Virus record (IMG/VR): IMGVR_UViG_3300013132_002041
Coordinates: 1 to 29,970 of that record
Reading direction: 5' to 3' (one strand)
Origin: a virus
DNA length: 29,970 bases
Positions within the stretch are counted from its first letter, which is position 1. The number at the start of each line of letters is the position of its first letter. Both the position numbers and the translations under genes were made by a program. The notes under the pieces are model-generated. The model was given only the letters and a program-made list of their open reading frames with translations, was not told the DNA's origin and searched no databases. This document shows positions 16,408 through 23,585 of this stretch, piece by piece.

Positions 16408-16862
16408 TGTGGTATAGTCGTGTAGTTGCTAGCTTGGGTGCTATCCCAGATTTCATTGATTATTATGAAAACGAACTAGCACAGGCTAAAAAAGAAATTA
16501 GCACCTACGGTAATATTGAAAAAAACCTGGCTAACTTGCCTGGTATTACAGAACATCGCTTCAATCAACTACAAGAGATTGAAGCGGTGCTCAATTATCT
16601 TAATATACAATTACGTAAAATTCGTCAAACACATTACAAAAAGTATTTAGAAGCGTATGCTCGCGCACTAACAAGTCGCGATGCAGAAAAATATGCAGAA
16701 GCAGAAGATGAAGTTATTGACATGGAAACAATCATTAACGAAGTGGCACTGCTACGTAACAAATGGTTAGGTGTAATGAAGGGCTTAGAAAGCAAAAACT
16801 TTATGTTAGGGCATATTACACGTCTACGTACCGCAGGCATGGAGGATGCGACAATTGGTTAG
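16407..16862 (+). CDS. uvsY: UvsY-like recombination mediator
   Basis: In T4, UvsY loads UvsX onto gp32-covered ssDNA. 151 residues (T4: 137), mostly helical. The C-terminus SKNFMLGHITRLRTAGME aligns by eye with T4 UvsY SRGFAIKHIQDMRAFE, and the preceding part (DEVIDMETIINEVALLRNKW) fits the helical oligomerisation region. The repeated basic/aromatic segment RKIRQTHYKKYLEAYARAL could hold ssDNA. The position directly behind uvsX supports the call. The start overlaps the preceding stop by one base. Good confidence from context plus C-terminal pattern. Confidence 0.78.
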   Translation: MWYSRVVASLGAIPDFIDYYENELAQAKKEISTYGNIEKNLANLPGITEHRFNQLQEIEAVLNYLNIQLRKIRQTHYKKYLEAYARALTSRDAEKYAEAEDEVIDMETIINEVALLRNKWLGVMKGLESKNFMLGHITRLRTAGMEDATIG

Positions 16863-17766
16863 GCATAGTTTAAGCGTATTAAATCTAATTCAGCAATATG
16901 ATATATTTTTAGAAAGTATACATCATATAGCTATTATGGGCTGCGGCGCAAGTGAAGATGTAGAATGGTGGGCTACACTGCTGAATAATAACGAACCCCC
17001 AGAGCCTTATAATTTTTCCTGCCATGTGGTTGATATAGACAGTAGTAAGTTGGCACAGTTACCCAACCTTAAAAACATTCATAAAGTAAATGCTGGGTTC
17101 GATGACGACTATATATTTCCTGTTCCTGTAGATTTTATCTATGCGCACGATTGTTTACAGTATAGTACAAATCCTTTAGCTACCTTAGCTAAATGGAACA
17201 GTTATATGAACACCAATGGTATGTTATTACTAAGTGTACCTCAGCATACAGGCATAGAATATGATCGACAATATAGTCGAGGCTACAGCGGATGTTATTT
17301 TCACTATACTCCAATTAGTCTAATTTATATGTTAGCTGTAAATGGATTCGATTGTCGTGACGCATACCTACTAAAACGTTTTCAAGATCCTTGGATTAAC
17401 TTGGCTGTATATAAATCTGATGTAGCCCCTATGGATCCTAAAACTACAACCTGGTTTGATCTAATAGAAAAGAACCTATTGCATCCAAGTATAGTTGATA
17501 GTATAAACGCCAATGGCTTTCTTAAACAAGAAGAAATCTGCATGCCATGGCTGGATAAAGAGTTGTATTTCATTGACTATATCAGTCAAATGATGGAAAT
17601 ACCTGCAGCAACAGAGACCACCGGGGTCGTTGAGGGGGTAATAGTTAAATCAGATAAAACTACAATAGCACAACCTGCTATCGTTGAAGTCAAAACCGAA
17701 ACACTAAAACCTAAAATTATTAAGAGCAAACCCCCAACAAGAAAGAGCTACAAACGTGGTGAATAA
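16846..17766 (+). CDS. SAM-dependent methyltransferase-like protein
   Basis: 306 residues, class I Rossmann methyltransferase pattern. Motif I is IAIMGCGASED (28-38), the acidic ribose-binding position is in VVDID (61-65), post-I/IV-like text is VDFIYAHDCLQY (95-106), and MNTNGMLLLSVPQHTG (121-136) is the usual strand 5. The C-terminal ~70 residues are a low-complexity Lys/Thr/Pro tail. The ATG at 16846 abuts a GGAGG; a TTG at 16855 lies nine bases after it and is the better-spaced start. It overlaps the UvsY-like gene and is followed, with an 11-bp overlap, by the nucleotidyltransferase-cupin gene. The substrate is unknown; context suggests a sugar or small metabolite. Product SAH could be cleared by the hydrolase at 26696-27982. 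Confidence 0.7.
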   Translation: MRQLVRHSLSVLNLIQQYDIFLESIHHIAIMGCGASEDVEWWATLLNNNEPPEPYNFSCHVVDIDSSKLAQLPNLKNIHKVNAGFDDDYIFPVPVDFIYAHDCLQYSTNPLATLAKWNSYMNTNGMLLLSVPQHTGIEYDRQYSRGYSGCYFHYTPISLIYMLAVNGFDCRDAYLLKRFQDPWINLAVYKSDVAPMDPKTTTWFDLIEKNLLHPSIVDSINANGFLKQEEICMPWLDKELYFIDYISQMMEIPAATETTGVVEGVIVKSDKTTIAQPAIVEVKTETLKPKIIKSKPPTRKSYKRGE

Positions 17767-18520
17767 GGTTGTACTAGTAACAGGCGGATTTGACCCGTTG
17801 CACTCTGGGCACATCGCCTATTTCCAAGCTGCACGTAAACTAGGTGATATGTTGGTGGTTGGTGTTAATAGCGATGCTTGGCTAACTCGTAAAAAAGGTC
17901 GTGCGTTTATGCCTAGCACAGAACGCATTAACATTATTCAACATCTCAATATGGTTGATCACTGCATCTTATTTAACGACAACGATAACTCAGCACGTGA
18001 AGCAATTCGTAATGTTAAGATGATGTACCCAAACAGCCAAATTATCTTTGCTAATGGTGGCGATCGCACTCAAGAAAATATTCCAGAAATGACAGAGCAG
18101 GATGTGATCTTTAAATTTGGCGTGGGCGGAGAGGACAAAAAGAATTCTAGCAGTTGGATACTTGAAGAATGGAAAGCACCCAAGACTGTGCGCCCTTGGG
18201 GCTACTATCGTGTTCTACACGAAGTATCTGGCACTAAAGTAAAAGAGCTTACTATACAACCTGGGCAAACTTTAAGTATGCAAAAGCACTTAGAACGTTC
18301 AGAAGAATGGATGGTAGCAGAGGGTAAGTGTATGGTAGAGCATTATACATTACCATCTAATAGTTTAGTACAACAAATAATCTCTAAACATCACACATAT
18401 CATGTTAGCGTAAATCAATGGCATAGATTGTTTAATCCGTTTGATAAACCCTGTCACATCATTGAAGTTCAATATGGCGACTATTGTAGTGAAGATGATA
18501 TAGAGCGTAAAGATAAATAA
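17756..18520 (+). CDS. Nucleotidyltransferase-cupin fusion (HldE/GCT-like plus ManC-type isomerase domain)
   Basis: 254 residues. Residues 1-~140 are a cytidylyltransferase-type domain: VTGGFDPLHSGHIAYF with the HxGH motif (16-19) and VVGVNSDAWLTRKKGR, as in ADP-heptose synthase and glycerol-3-phosphate cytidylyltransferases. Residues ~146-254 match the C-terminal cupin of bifunctional mannose-1-phosphate guanylyltransferase/isomerase: RPWGYYRVL, KVKELTIQPGQTLSMQKHLE, RSEEWMVAEG, QWHRLFNP, and IIEVQYGDYCSEDDI at the end. In the usual QxHxHRSEHW metal site the second His is Glu here (KHLERSEEW), so isomerase activity is uncertain. Start is GTG at 17756 or 17759, overlapping the preceding gene. 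Likely makes or modifies an activated sugar. Confidence 0.82.
   Translation: MVNKVVLVTGGFDPLHSGHIAYFQAARKLGDMLVVGVNSDAWLTRKKGRAFMPSTERINIIQHLNMVDHCILFNDNDNSAREAIRNVKMMYPNSQIIFANGGDRTQENIPEMTEQDVIFKFGVGGEDKKNSSSWILEEWKAPKTVRPWGYYRVLHEVSGTKVKELTIQPGQTLSMQKHLERSEEWMVAEGKCMVEHYTLPSNSLVQQIISKHHTYHVSVNQWHRLFNPFDKPCHIIEVQYGDYCSEDDIERKDK
18512..18520 (+). promoter_or_regulatory. T4-type late promoter
   Basis: GATAAATAA at 18512-18520, its last TAA being the stop codon of the upstream gene. Predicted +1 near 18525 leaves a leader of about three bases before the ATG at 18528. Confidence 0.7.
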
Positions 18521-18527
18521 TAGTATC

Positions 18528-20066
18528 ATGAAAATACGCGAACTATTAATAGAATTTGTAGCACCTCCTGCACTAAAGGCACTAACACAGTTAGTTGATG
18601 CAGTAGAAGGCAACCAACTAACTCCGCAGGCACAACAGCAAGCTAAAGTAGTGCTGGCTAGAATTGAGTCAGAATTGGAAAAAACTGAACAAGCACAGCA
18701 ACAACCTGTAGCTGAACAGGTTAATTATGCACAGCTAGTTGATCAATTAGTTGGTAAACTCGAAGACAGATTAGAAAACCCGAACGAAACCCAAAAGATA
18801 CTTAGTGCTATGCGTCAGGCAGGCGTTAATGACCAAATGATTTATAAATTGATTGAATTAGGTCGAGAAGCAGAGTTCCAAGCAGGGTTAGAATGGAACG
18901 ATCAATTAAAAGCGAGTGCTATGGCATTAGCTGACAAGGTTGTGCGAAACAGTGAAATTATCCATGCTGCATTAGAAACAGAAACCCCAATTGCTATGTC
19001 AGAGGCAGCAGAAGTTGGTAGTTCAATGAAAGGCAAGATTGTAGACATCTTACGTACTATGTTTGAATTACCTTATCGCAACGAGCGCGAAAGACAAGCA
19101 TTTGAGCGTAAAAAACAACTTACAGCACAGTTTATGGAAAAATGCAAAGTTGGTGTTATTGACTTTAATGATATTATTGCCAACGACAAACCTGATGCTA
19201 ATATCGACGAATTAGTTCCAAGCCAGGACAGAGAAATTTATAGCGAAATCCGCGACAAAGCATTTGGCGCAGTACCTAGCACCACAGCAGGCGCATGGGG
19301 CCCAGGGGAGATTGGTCTTAGCCTTTTGGCTACTCCGGTTACCAAAGGCACAGTGGGAGATCTGCGTGTATTAACAAAAGATGGCGCTATAGAAGTTGAA
19401 TTAAAAGGTATGCAAGATGCCAAAGCTGGCGGCCGCTTTAACAGTAACGCTGTGGCCAAAGCCAAAGATGCTGCAAAACAATACAGAAGACATTTTGATA
19501 GTTTTTATAAAGGACTCAGCGAGATTATTAATGTTCCTGATCCAAGAGAAGCATTTACTGTAGTAAAAAATATAAAAACTGGTGCCACTAAACTCAAACG
19601 TCCCGAAACGTTTGACCTAGAAGCTATTAATAAAGTATGGAACCCAAAACTAATATTACCAGCTAGCCAAGCTAATCCAAAACGTGCGCTACAATTAACA
19701 AAACGTTTTCTAGCAGGCATAGCTGATTCTGCAGTATTAGATGAAGGTAAACAATATGCTAAAGACGCTATTCTTGAAATGACTCGAGACCCTGACATTA
19801 TTGTTATGAACGACGACGGCAGTTTTACGTTAAATTGGTTAGGCATCCAAGCAAATATTAGTAAAATATTGTACAGTGTTTACGCAGGAGTTGACAAGAA
19901 GGGTGTGATCATGTATTTTAATACTATGACCAGCAACTACTATATTGTCCAAGGACCTGATGATATGAAGAATCGTATCAAAGACGGCACTCTTAGAACA
20001 GGCAATAGCATTATTGACTTTGCGGCAGGACAAAGCCCTGCTAGTCCACAGGTTGGTATAGCGTAA
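18528..20066 (+). CDS. Virion-type protein with capsid-targeting-like N-terminus and a nuclease-like motif
   Basis: 512 residues, unnamed. The N-terminus MKIRELLIE|F fits a T4 capsid-targeting peptide with gp21-type cleavage. A Gln-rich helical stretch follows (to ~160), then conserved-looking helical text. Residues ~258-294 carry a PD-(D/E)XK-like arrangement: E261 in GPGEIGLSLL, D278 in GTVGDLRVL and E291-x-K293 in EVELKG. The C-terminus has DPDIIVMNDDGSFTLNWLG and a beta-rich end. It is driven by a late promoter with almost no leader. A packaged nuclease delivered with the DNA, or a head-maturation enzyme, is possible. The motif was found by eye and may be coincidence. Confidence 0.55.
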   Translation: MKIRELLIEFVAPPALKALTQLVDAVEGNQLTPQAQQQAKVVLARIESELEKTEQAQQQPVAEQVNYAQLVDQLVGKLEDRLENPNETQKILSAMRQAGVNDQMIYKLIELGREAEFQAGLEWNDQLKASAMALADKVVRNSEIIHAALETETPIAMSEAAEVGSSMKGKIVDILRTMFELPYRNERERQAFERKKQLTAQFMEKCKVGVIDFNDIIANDKPDANIDELVPSQDREIYSEIRDKAFGAVPSTTAGAWGPGEIGLSLLATPVTKGTVGDLRVLTKDGAIEVELKGMQDAKAGGRFNSNAVAKAKDAAKQYRRHFDSFYKGLSEIINVPDPREAFTVVKNIKTGATKLKRPETFDLEAINKVWNPKLILPASQANPKRALQLTKRFLAGIADSAVLDEGKQYAKDAILEMTRDPDIIVMNDDGSFTLNWLGIQANISKILYSVYAGVDKKGVIMYFNTMTSNYYIVQGPDDMKNRIKDGTLRTGNSIIDFAAGQSPASPQVGIA

Positions 20067-20092
20067 TTTCAATTTAATTTAGGATTTCAATT

Positions 20093-20554
20093 ATGTCACA
20101 ACTCAAAATTGTAGTAAATGTAAGTAAAGGAAGTCCGCTCACCGGAAACGCTTGGGTAGATATTCTATTTGGGGGCATTAGAGAAGTTGAGCACGCTGAA
20201 GTTAAATCGGCGTTTGATATCAATAATAGCACTCCGTTGGATGCAATTGAATTTACAGTTGACTACGATGAAACATTACATAATACTATAACAGTTTTAA
20301 ATACCCCAGAAACAATTGGCCCTATACAGATATATCATTTAGATTTTTTCATTGATGGAGTTGAGGCACAGTTAACTTGGCAAACAGCAATTAAAAATAA
20401 GCCATTGCGATTTGGCGGTGAGACTAGTCAAGTAATTACAAATCCTCATATTGATAATCCTGAGTTTTGTGGCTGGTGCTCTATACCTAATGTAAGCCCT
20501 GGTATGAGCATAACTTGGCCGATAGCAGATTTGATCAGAGTAACTGCAAACTAA
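20093..20554 (+). CDS. Beta-rich hypothetical protein
   Basis: 153 residues, not recognised. The text suggests a beta-sandwich: KIVVNVSKGSPLTGNAWVDI, AIEFTVDYDETLHNTITVLN, IQIYHLDFFIDGVEAQLTWQ, and a C-terminal CGWCSIPNVSPGMSITWPIA with a C-x2-C pair. No catalytic motif and no signal peptide. It might be a carbohydrate-binding or virion decoration domain. The ribosome site is TTAGGA. It is followed directly, with no spacer, by the glycosyltransferase-like gene, so both are probably made together. Confidence 0.55.
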   Translation: MSQLKIVVNVSKGSPLTGNAWVDILFGGIREVEHAEVKSAFDINNSTPLDAIEFTVDYDETLHNTITVLNTPETIGPIQIYHLDFFIDGVEAQLTWQTAIKNKPLRFGGETSQVITNPHIDNPEFCGWCSIPNVSPGMSITWPIADLIRVTAN

Positions 20555-21355
20555 ATGATCACGCGAATCTTGCTAATTGGTCCTAGTAGGATCAATGAAG
20601 CGGCTATCACCTTATCATTTGATGATAGACTGAATCCATTACCCGATAAGACTTATATCATCAGTCCGTATCCACAACACAAACTAGATAGTATATTTGC
20701 AGAATTTGGGGTAGACAGCTCTGCTTATACTCTATTAGATGATCTATACTTCGAACAGTTTTATGACCTAAGTCGTTACAAACACAATCATTGGTATTAC
20801 CAGCAAGCATTAAAATTTTGCGCAGTAGATCACTTCGACAGTGACTATTTCTTATTGCAAGATTGTGACCAAGTTCCTCTCAAACAGTTTGATTTTTTTG
20901 TCAACGGTAAACTAAACTTTAAAGCAGAAAATCTTTGGAATCCGTACCAAGAATTGTATGCTGAAATGGCAGAAAAACTTACAGGATTAAAACGTGTATT
21001 AAATTATAGTTTGGTAAACGAACTAATGCCCTACAGTAAACAAGATTGGGATAATCTTAAACAGTTACTTGAAGAGCGCAATAACTGTTTTTGGTTAGAT
21101 GCGTTTCCTAACATTAGAGAACTTGGCGAGCCCAAATGGCTAAGCGAATTTGAAATACTAGGCATTTATAAAACTAATCAGCCTGACGGCTGGACACATT
21201 ATCCTGCCACACCACAAGCGGCTATTAATAACTGGGATGATTTTTACATTATTGATTGGTCTAAACAAGACACAGTTAAGTTTCTAACACAGCCACTTAA
21301 GTATATGAGTCTGGCAGACGCAATTAAGGTAAGAGATTATCTCAAAAATATTTGA
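20555..21355 (+). CDS. Glycosyltransferase-like protein (DUF6492-type)
   Basis: 266 residues. N-terminal Rossmann-like start ITRILLIGPSRINEA, a DxD motif in DYFLLQDCDQVPL (D103, D105) as in GT-A enzymes binding nucleotide-sugar and a metal, and a WLSEFEILGIYKTNQPDG segment typical of the capsular-type transferases I associate with DUF6492. No membrane helix. The ATG follows the previous stop with no gap, and the gene ends just before a sigma70-like promoter. It may glycosylate a phage or host surface component, perhaps using sugars activated by the 17756-18520 enzyme; this is inference. Confidence 0.6.
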   Translation: MITRILLIGPSRINEAAITLSFDDRLNPLPDKTYIISPYPQHKLDSIFAEFGVDSSAYTLLDDLYFEQFYDLSRYKHNHWYYQQALKFCAVDHFDSDYFLLQDCDQVPLKQFDFFVNGKLNFKAENLWNPYQELYAEMAEKLTGLKRVLNYSLVNELMPYSKQDWDNLKQLLEERNNCFWLDAFPNIRELGEPKWLSEFEILGIYKTNQPDGWTHYPATPQAAINNWDDFYIIDWSKQDTVKFLTQPLKYMSLADAIKVRDYLKNI

Positions 21356-21380
21356 CACTTTAGGTTTTTTCAGTTAAACT
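21352..21380 (+). promoter_or_regulatory. Sigma70-like promoter for the omega operon
   Basis: TTGACA (21352-21357), 17-bp spacer, TAAACT (21375-21380). The -35 is perfect and the -10 matches 4 of 6. It lies 30 bases before the omega ATG and begins inside the end of the upstream gene. Suggests early, host-polymerase transcription. Confidence 0.65.
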
Positions 21381-21410
21381 AAAATACTAATCACCTAAAT
21401 AGGAATCATT

Positions 21411-21653
21411 ATGAAATCAACTCAACTCTCAATCGAACGGTATGATATCGACAAAGCATTAGAAGTATTTGACAACAATCAATTCCAGTTAATCCTTGCA
21501 TCGGCAGTGCGTGCCAGAGAAATTGCTAGCCAACGTGTATTCCAAGAACGCAACGGTGTTAAAGTCCCACACAAAAACAAACCAACAGTAGAAGCATTAT
21601 GTGAAATTGCTGAAGGTAAAATTGGTACAGAATATTTAAATAAAATTCGTTAA
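21411..21653 (+). CDS. rpoZ: RNA polymerase omega subunit homolog
   Basis: 80 residues. Omega wraps the beta-prime C-terminus and aids polymerase assembly. The family core is present: NQFQLILASAVRAREIAS (like the NRFxLxLxAxxRARQ helix), then KNKPTVEALCEIAEGKIG and TEYLN, matching the KPTVxALREIxxGKxG signature, best in betaproteobacterial omegas as I recall them. The N-terminal SIERYDIDKALEVFD corresponds to the DCLxxxxN region. Length matches bacterial omega (~67-91). It has a sigma70-like promoter and a TAGGAATC ribosome site. A phage copy could bias host polymerase toward phage promoters. Confidence 0.8.
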   Translation: MKSTQLSIERYDIDKALEVFDNNQFQLILASAVRAREIASQRVFQERNGVKVPHKNKPTVEALCEIAEGKIGTEYLNKIR

Positions 21654-21662
21654 GGAGAAATT

Positions 21663-21863
21663 ATGGCATTACCTAAAACAGCAGTGAACCTACACAAACA
21701 ATACAAGCGAATTGCTAGTACTATCTTAGATAAAAACGCACGTAGATTGTATCTAAATGCAATGATTGGTGCAGAAATTTCGTTTATGGCTGCTAAAAAT
21801 CGTAAGTTTAGTGATCCAGCAACAAGTCAACGTCCACGAAATAACGAAGCACCAAAAGATTAA
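21663..21863 (+). CDS. Small basic protein co-transcribed with omega
   Basis: 66 residues, not recognised. Helical, basic N-terminal part (AVNLHKQYKRIASTILDKNA, RRLYLNAMIGAEISFMAAKN) and a disordered polar tail (SDPATSQRPRNNEAPKD). It follows omega by nine bases with a strong AAGGAGAAA ribosome site, so both are one unit. A second transcription-modifying peptide would suit the context, but nothing in the sequence proves it. Confidence 0.65.
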   Translation: MALPKTAVNLHKQYKRIASTILDKNARRLYLNAMIGAEISFMAAKNRKFSDPATSQRPRNNEAPKD

Positions 21864-21866
21864 TTA

Positions 21867-22532
21867 TTATAGGGCTAGACCTAATAGATTGTACATAGGT
21901 TCTAGCCCTAAATTAATTGTAGAATATTGATAGTTTACGCCATCTAAAGTATAAATCTTGCCTAGTTCAGGCTCAAAATAACCAATAGTAGCAGCACCAA
22001 CAAATCTATGCTTAACATAGTTTAGTGGAACCCAGTACATTTTATAGTCACCTTTAACAGCATCAGTTGGGTGATTATTCTTTGGACTCCACCAAGCCAT
22101 TGGGTCAATCTTAATCATTTGCACCCAACGCCATTCTTTGCCGATAGTTGATAGTGCGTTCTTAAACGGCAAGAACTCTGGAAGCCATTCTATTTTAGCG
22201 GCGTTGCTGTCATAGTCCATGGTGTAGATGTATGTACCAGGATCAATATCTTTTGGAGTCTCTACATTCTTAAAGAGTTTCATGTAGTGTTCGTGAGCAG
22301 GAATGCCGTCAATGTTACATAAGTCTTTACAATTTAAGTTACCGGTAGAATCGCTGCGATACCACGCATAACTTTTTTGTATTCTTGGTGGAACCTGTAC
22401 AGTTTTAGCTAAGTTGTACATTTCGCTAACTTGGTCTAGCGGAATGTCGCTAATTGCAGTAAAGAAAGGATTATCTGAATGTTCTAGTCTGGGCAGACTT
22501 TGAAAAAATCTAATAGCTCTGTGATCTATCAT
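21867..22532 (-). CDS. Unknown protein, paralog B of the dioxygenase operon
   Basis: 221 residues from the ATG at 22532, chosen because MIDHRAIRFFQSL matches the start of paralog A (MIDVRTIRFFQGL). Shared blocks: AKT(V/I)(Q/H)(V/I)PPR, GNL near residue 60, LCN(I/T)DG(I/V)PAHEHY, GK(E/Q)WRWV(Q/M)(M/L)(I/V)(K/R)IDPM(A/G)WW, a Y-WxPLN strand, GYFEP(E/Q)(L/A)GK, and an identical YSTINLGLEPMYN near the C-terminus. Strand order resembles a double-stranded beta-helix (Asp/Asn hydroxylase-like), but expected metal histidines are not obvious: WWSPKNNH replaces the WWGPHVNV of paralog A. It is last in the operon and overlaps the preceding gene by 23 bases. No function assigned. Confidence 0.7.
   Translation of the reverse strand: MIDHRAIRFFQSLPRLEHSDNPFFTAISDIPLDQVSEMYNLAKTVQVPPRIQKSYAWYRSDSTGNLNCKDLCNIDGIPAHEHYMKLFKNVETPKDIDPGTYIYTMDYDSNAAKIEWLPEFLPFKNALSTIGKEWRWVQMIKIDPMAWWSPKNNHPTDAVKGDYKMYWVPLNYVKHRFVGAATIGYFEPELGKIYTLDGVNYQYSTINLGLEPMYNLLGLAL
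21870..21910. terminator. Bidirectional hairpin between convergent operons
   Basis: Perfect 10-bp inverted repeat TAGGGCTAGA (21870-21879) / TCTAGCCCTA (21901-21910), which can extend by ACCTA-like pairs across a bulged T. It overlaps the last codons of the minus-strand gene and lies right behind the plus-strand omega operon. AT-rich flanks but no clear U-run. Confidence 0.45.
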
Positions 22533-22977
22533 TGTTGAAACACCACTTCTCAATCGGCAAACCAAATGGCAAATAGAATATCCCGGGATTGTTGATCCAA
22601 CTAGCAGGCCTCCAATAACTAGGACCATACTCAGCTGGTGGATCGATATATTCTTCAGTTTCGCTATGTAGGAAACTAGCATTGTCTAGTAGCTTAACTT
22701 TGTCGATGTATAGGAAGTCTAGTTCTATATCGTCAATTTCCATATCAACGTTGGGCTTTGTGGGCCAAACTAATGCTAGTTGGTTTAATTGATCTACCGG
22801 ACAGTCAAATACAGTATCAATGCTGTAGAAAAACATATCTACATTACGATATATGTCAAAGTGAACACCGTGATCTTCAACAGTAAAAGGAAATTGTAGT
22901 TTGTTACAAAATACTTTTACATTAACATTTGTAACGGGCTCTAGTGCTTTAATCATTATCCTACAAGGTATAATCAT
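22510..22977 (-). CDS. Unknown protein between the two paralogs
   Basis: 155 residues from the ATG at 22977, which overlaps the upstream stop as ATGA; an internal ATG at 22956 (MIKALEPV) is an alternative. Beta-rich N-terminal half (NVNVKVFCNKLQFPFTVEDH, VHFDIYRNVDMFFYSIDTVF), an acidic middle (DMEIDDIELDFLYIDKVKLL), and a C-terminal Pro/Trp/Tyr-rich part GPSYWRPASWINNPGIFYLP. No known motif, signal peptide or membrane span. Coupled on both sides, so its product is expected to work with the paralogs. Confidence 0.65.
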   Translation of the reverse strand: MIIPCRIMIKALEPVTNVNVKVFCNKLQFPFTVEDHGVHFDIYRNVDMFFYSIDTVFDCPVDQLNQLALVWPTKPNVDMEIDDIELDFLYIDKVKLLDNASFLHSETEEYIDPPAEYGPSYWRPASWINNPGIFYLPFGLPIEKWCFNNDRSQSY

Positions 22978-23585
22978 TCACATACTCCGGTTATGTTATA
23001 CATGGGTTCTAGGCCAAGGTTAATAGTTGAATACTCATATATGTGTCCACGTTGTATATATGCCTTGCCTGCCTGCGGCTCAAAATATCCACTGTTCTGA
23101 CTAGCGAAGAACCGATTTTTAACTTGATTAAGAGGAATCCAATAGAGTGTATAGTCTTTGTCTTTATCTGCTGGGACATTAACATGCGGACCCCACCAAC
23201 CCATTGGATCAATACGCACTAGCATAACCCAGCGCCACTGTTTGCCTATAGGAGCTAATATGTCACGAAATAGTTCCATACCATCTGCCCATTGTAGATG
23301 CGGTTCATCAACTGCACTACCTGTAAATATTTTTTGATAGTGCTCGTGTGCCGGTACACCGTCTGTATTACATAGGTCAACACTGTATAAATTACCAGTG
23401 TGATCATCATTGAACCAACGATAACGTTTTCTCGTACGTGGAGGAATATGAATAGTTTTTGCTATATCGTGCATAGTGGATAATTTATCAGGAGCGATGT
23501 CAAACACTTCTTCAAAGAAGTGATGGTTAGAAGTGTTTGATTTATCTAACCCTTGAAAAAATCTGATTGTGCGAACATCGATCAT
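22974..23585 (-). CDS. Unknown protein, paralog A of the dioxygenase operon
   Basis: 203 residues from the ATG at 23585, which overlaps the dioxygenase stop as TAATG; the open frame extends 15 bases further but the paralog start fixes this ATG. Features: IPPRTRKRYRW (47-57), LCNTDGVPAHEHY (71-83), GKQWRWVMLVRIDPMGWWGP (114-133) with H134, LYWIPLNQVKNRFF (147-160), GYFEPQAGKAY (166-176) and YSTINLGLEPMYN (185-197). The order resembles the Asp/Asn beta-hydroxylase-type double-stranded beta-helix, with H134 at the first metal position, but the expected distal HS(V/I)N reads YSTIN. Possibly a divergent or non-catalytic member; otherwise unknown. Confidence 0.7.
   Translation of the reverse strand: MIDVRTIRFFQGLDKSNTSNHHFFEEVFDIAPDKLSTMHDIAKTIHIPPRTRKRYRWFNDDHTGNLYSVDLCNTDGVPAHEHYQKIFTGSAVDEPHLQWADGMELFRDILAPIGKQWRWVMLVRIDPMGWWGPHVNVPADKDKDYTLYWIPLNQVKNRFFASQNSGYFEPQAGKAYIQRGHIYEYSTINLGLEPMYNITGVCE

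Noticed and set aside
22533-22682. N-terminal extension of paralog B including a hydrophobic segment
   Set aside because: It overlaps the middle gene, and the paralog start MID-RxIRFF fixes the ATG at 22532.
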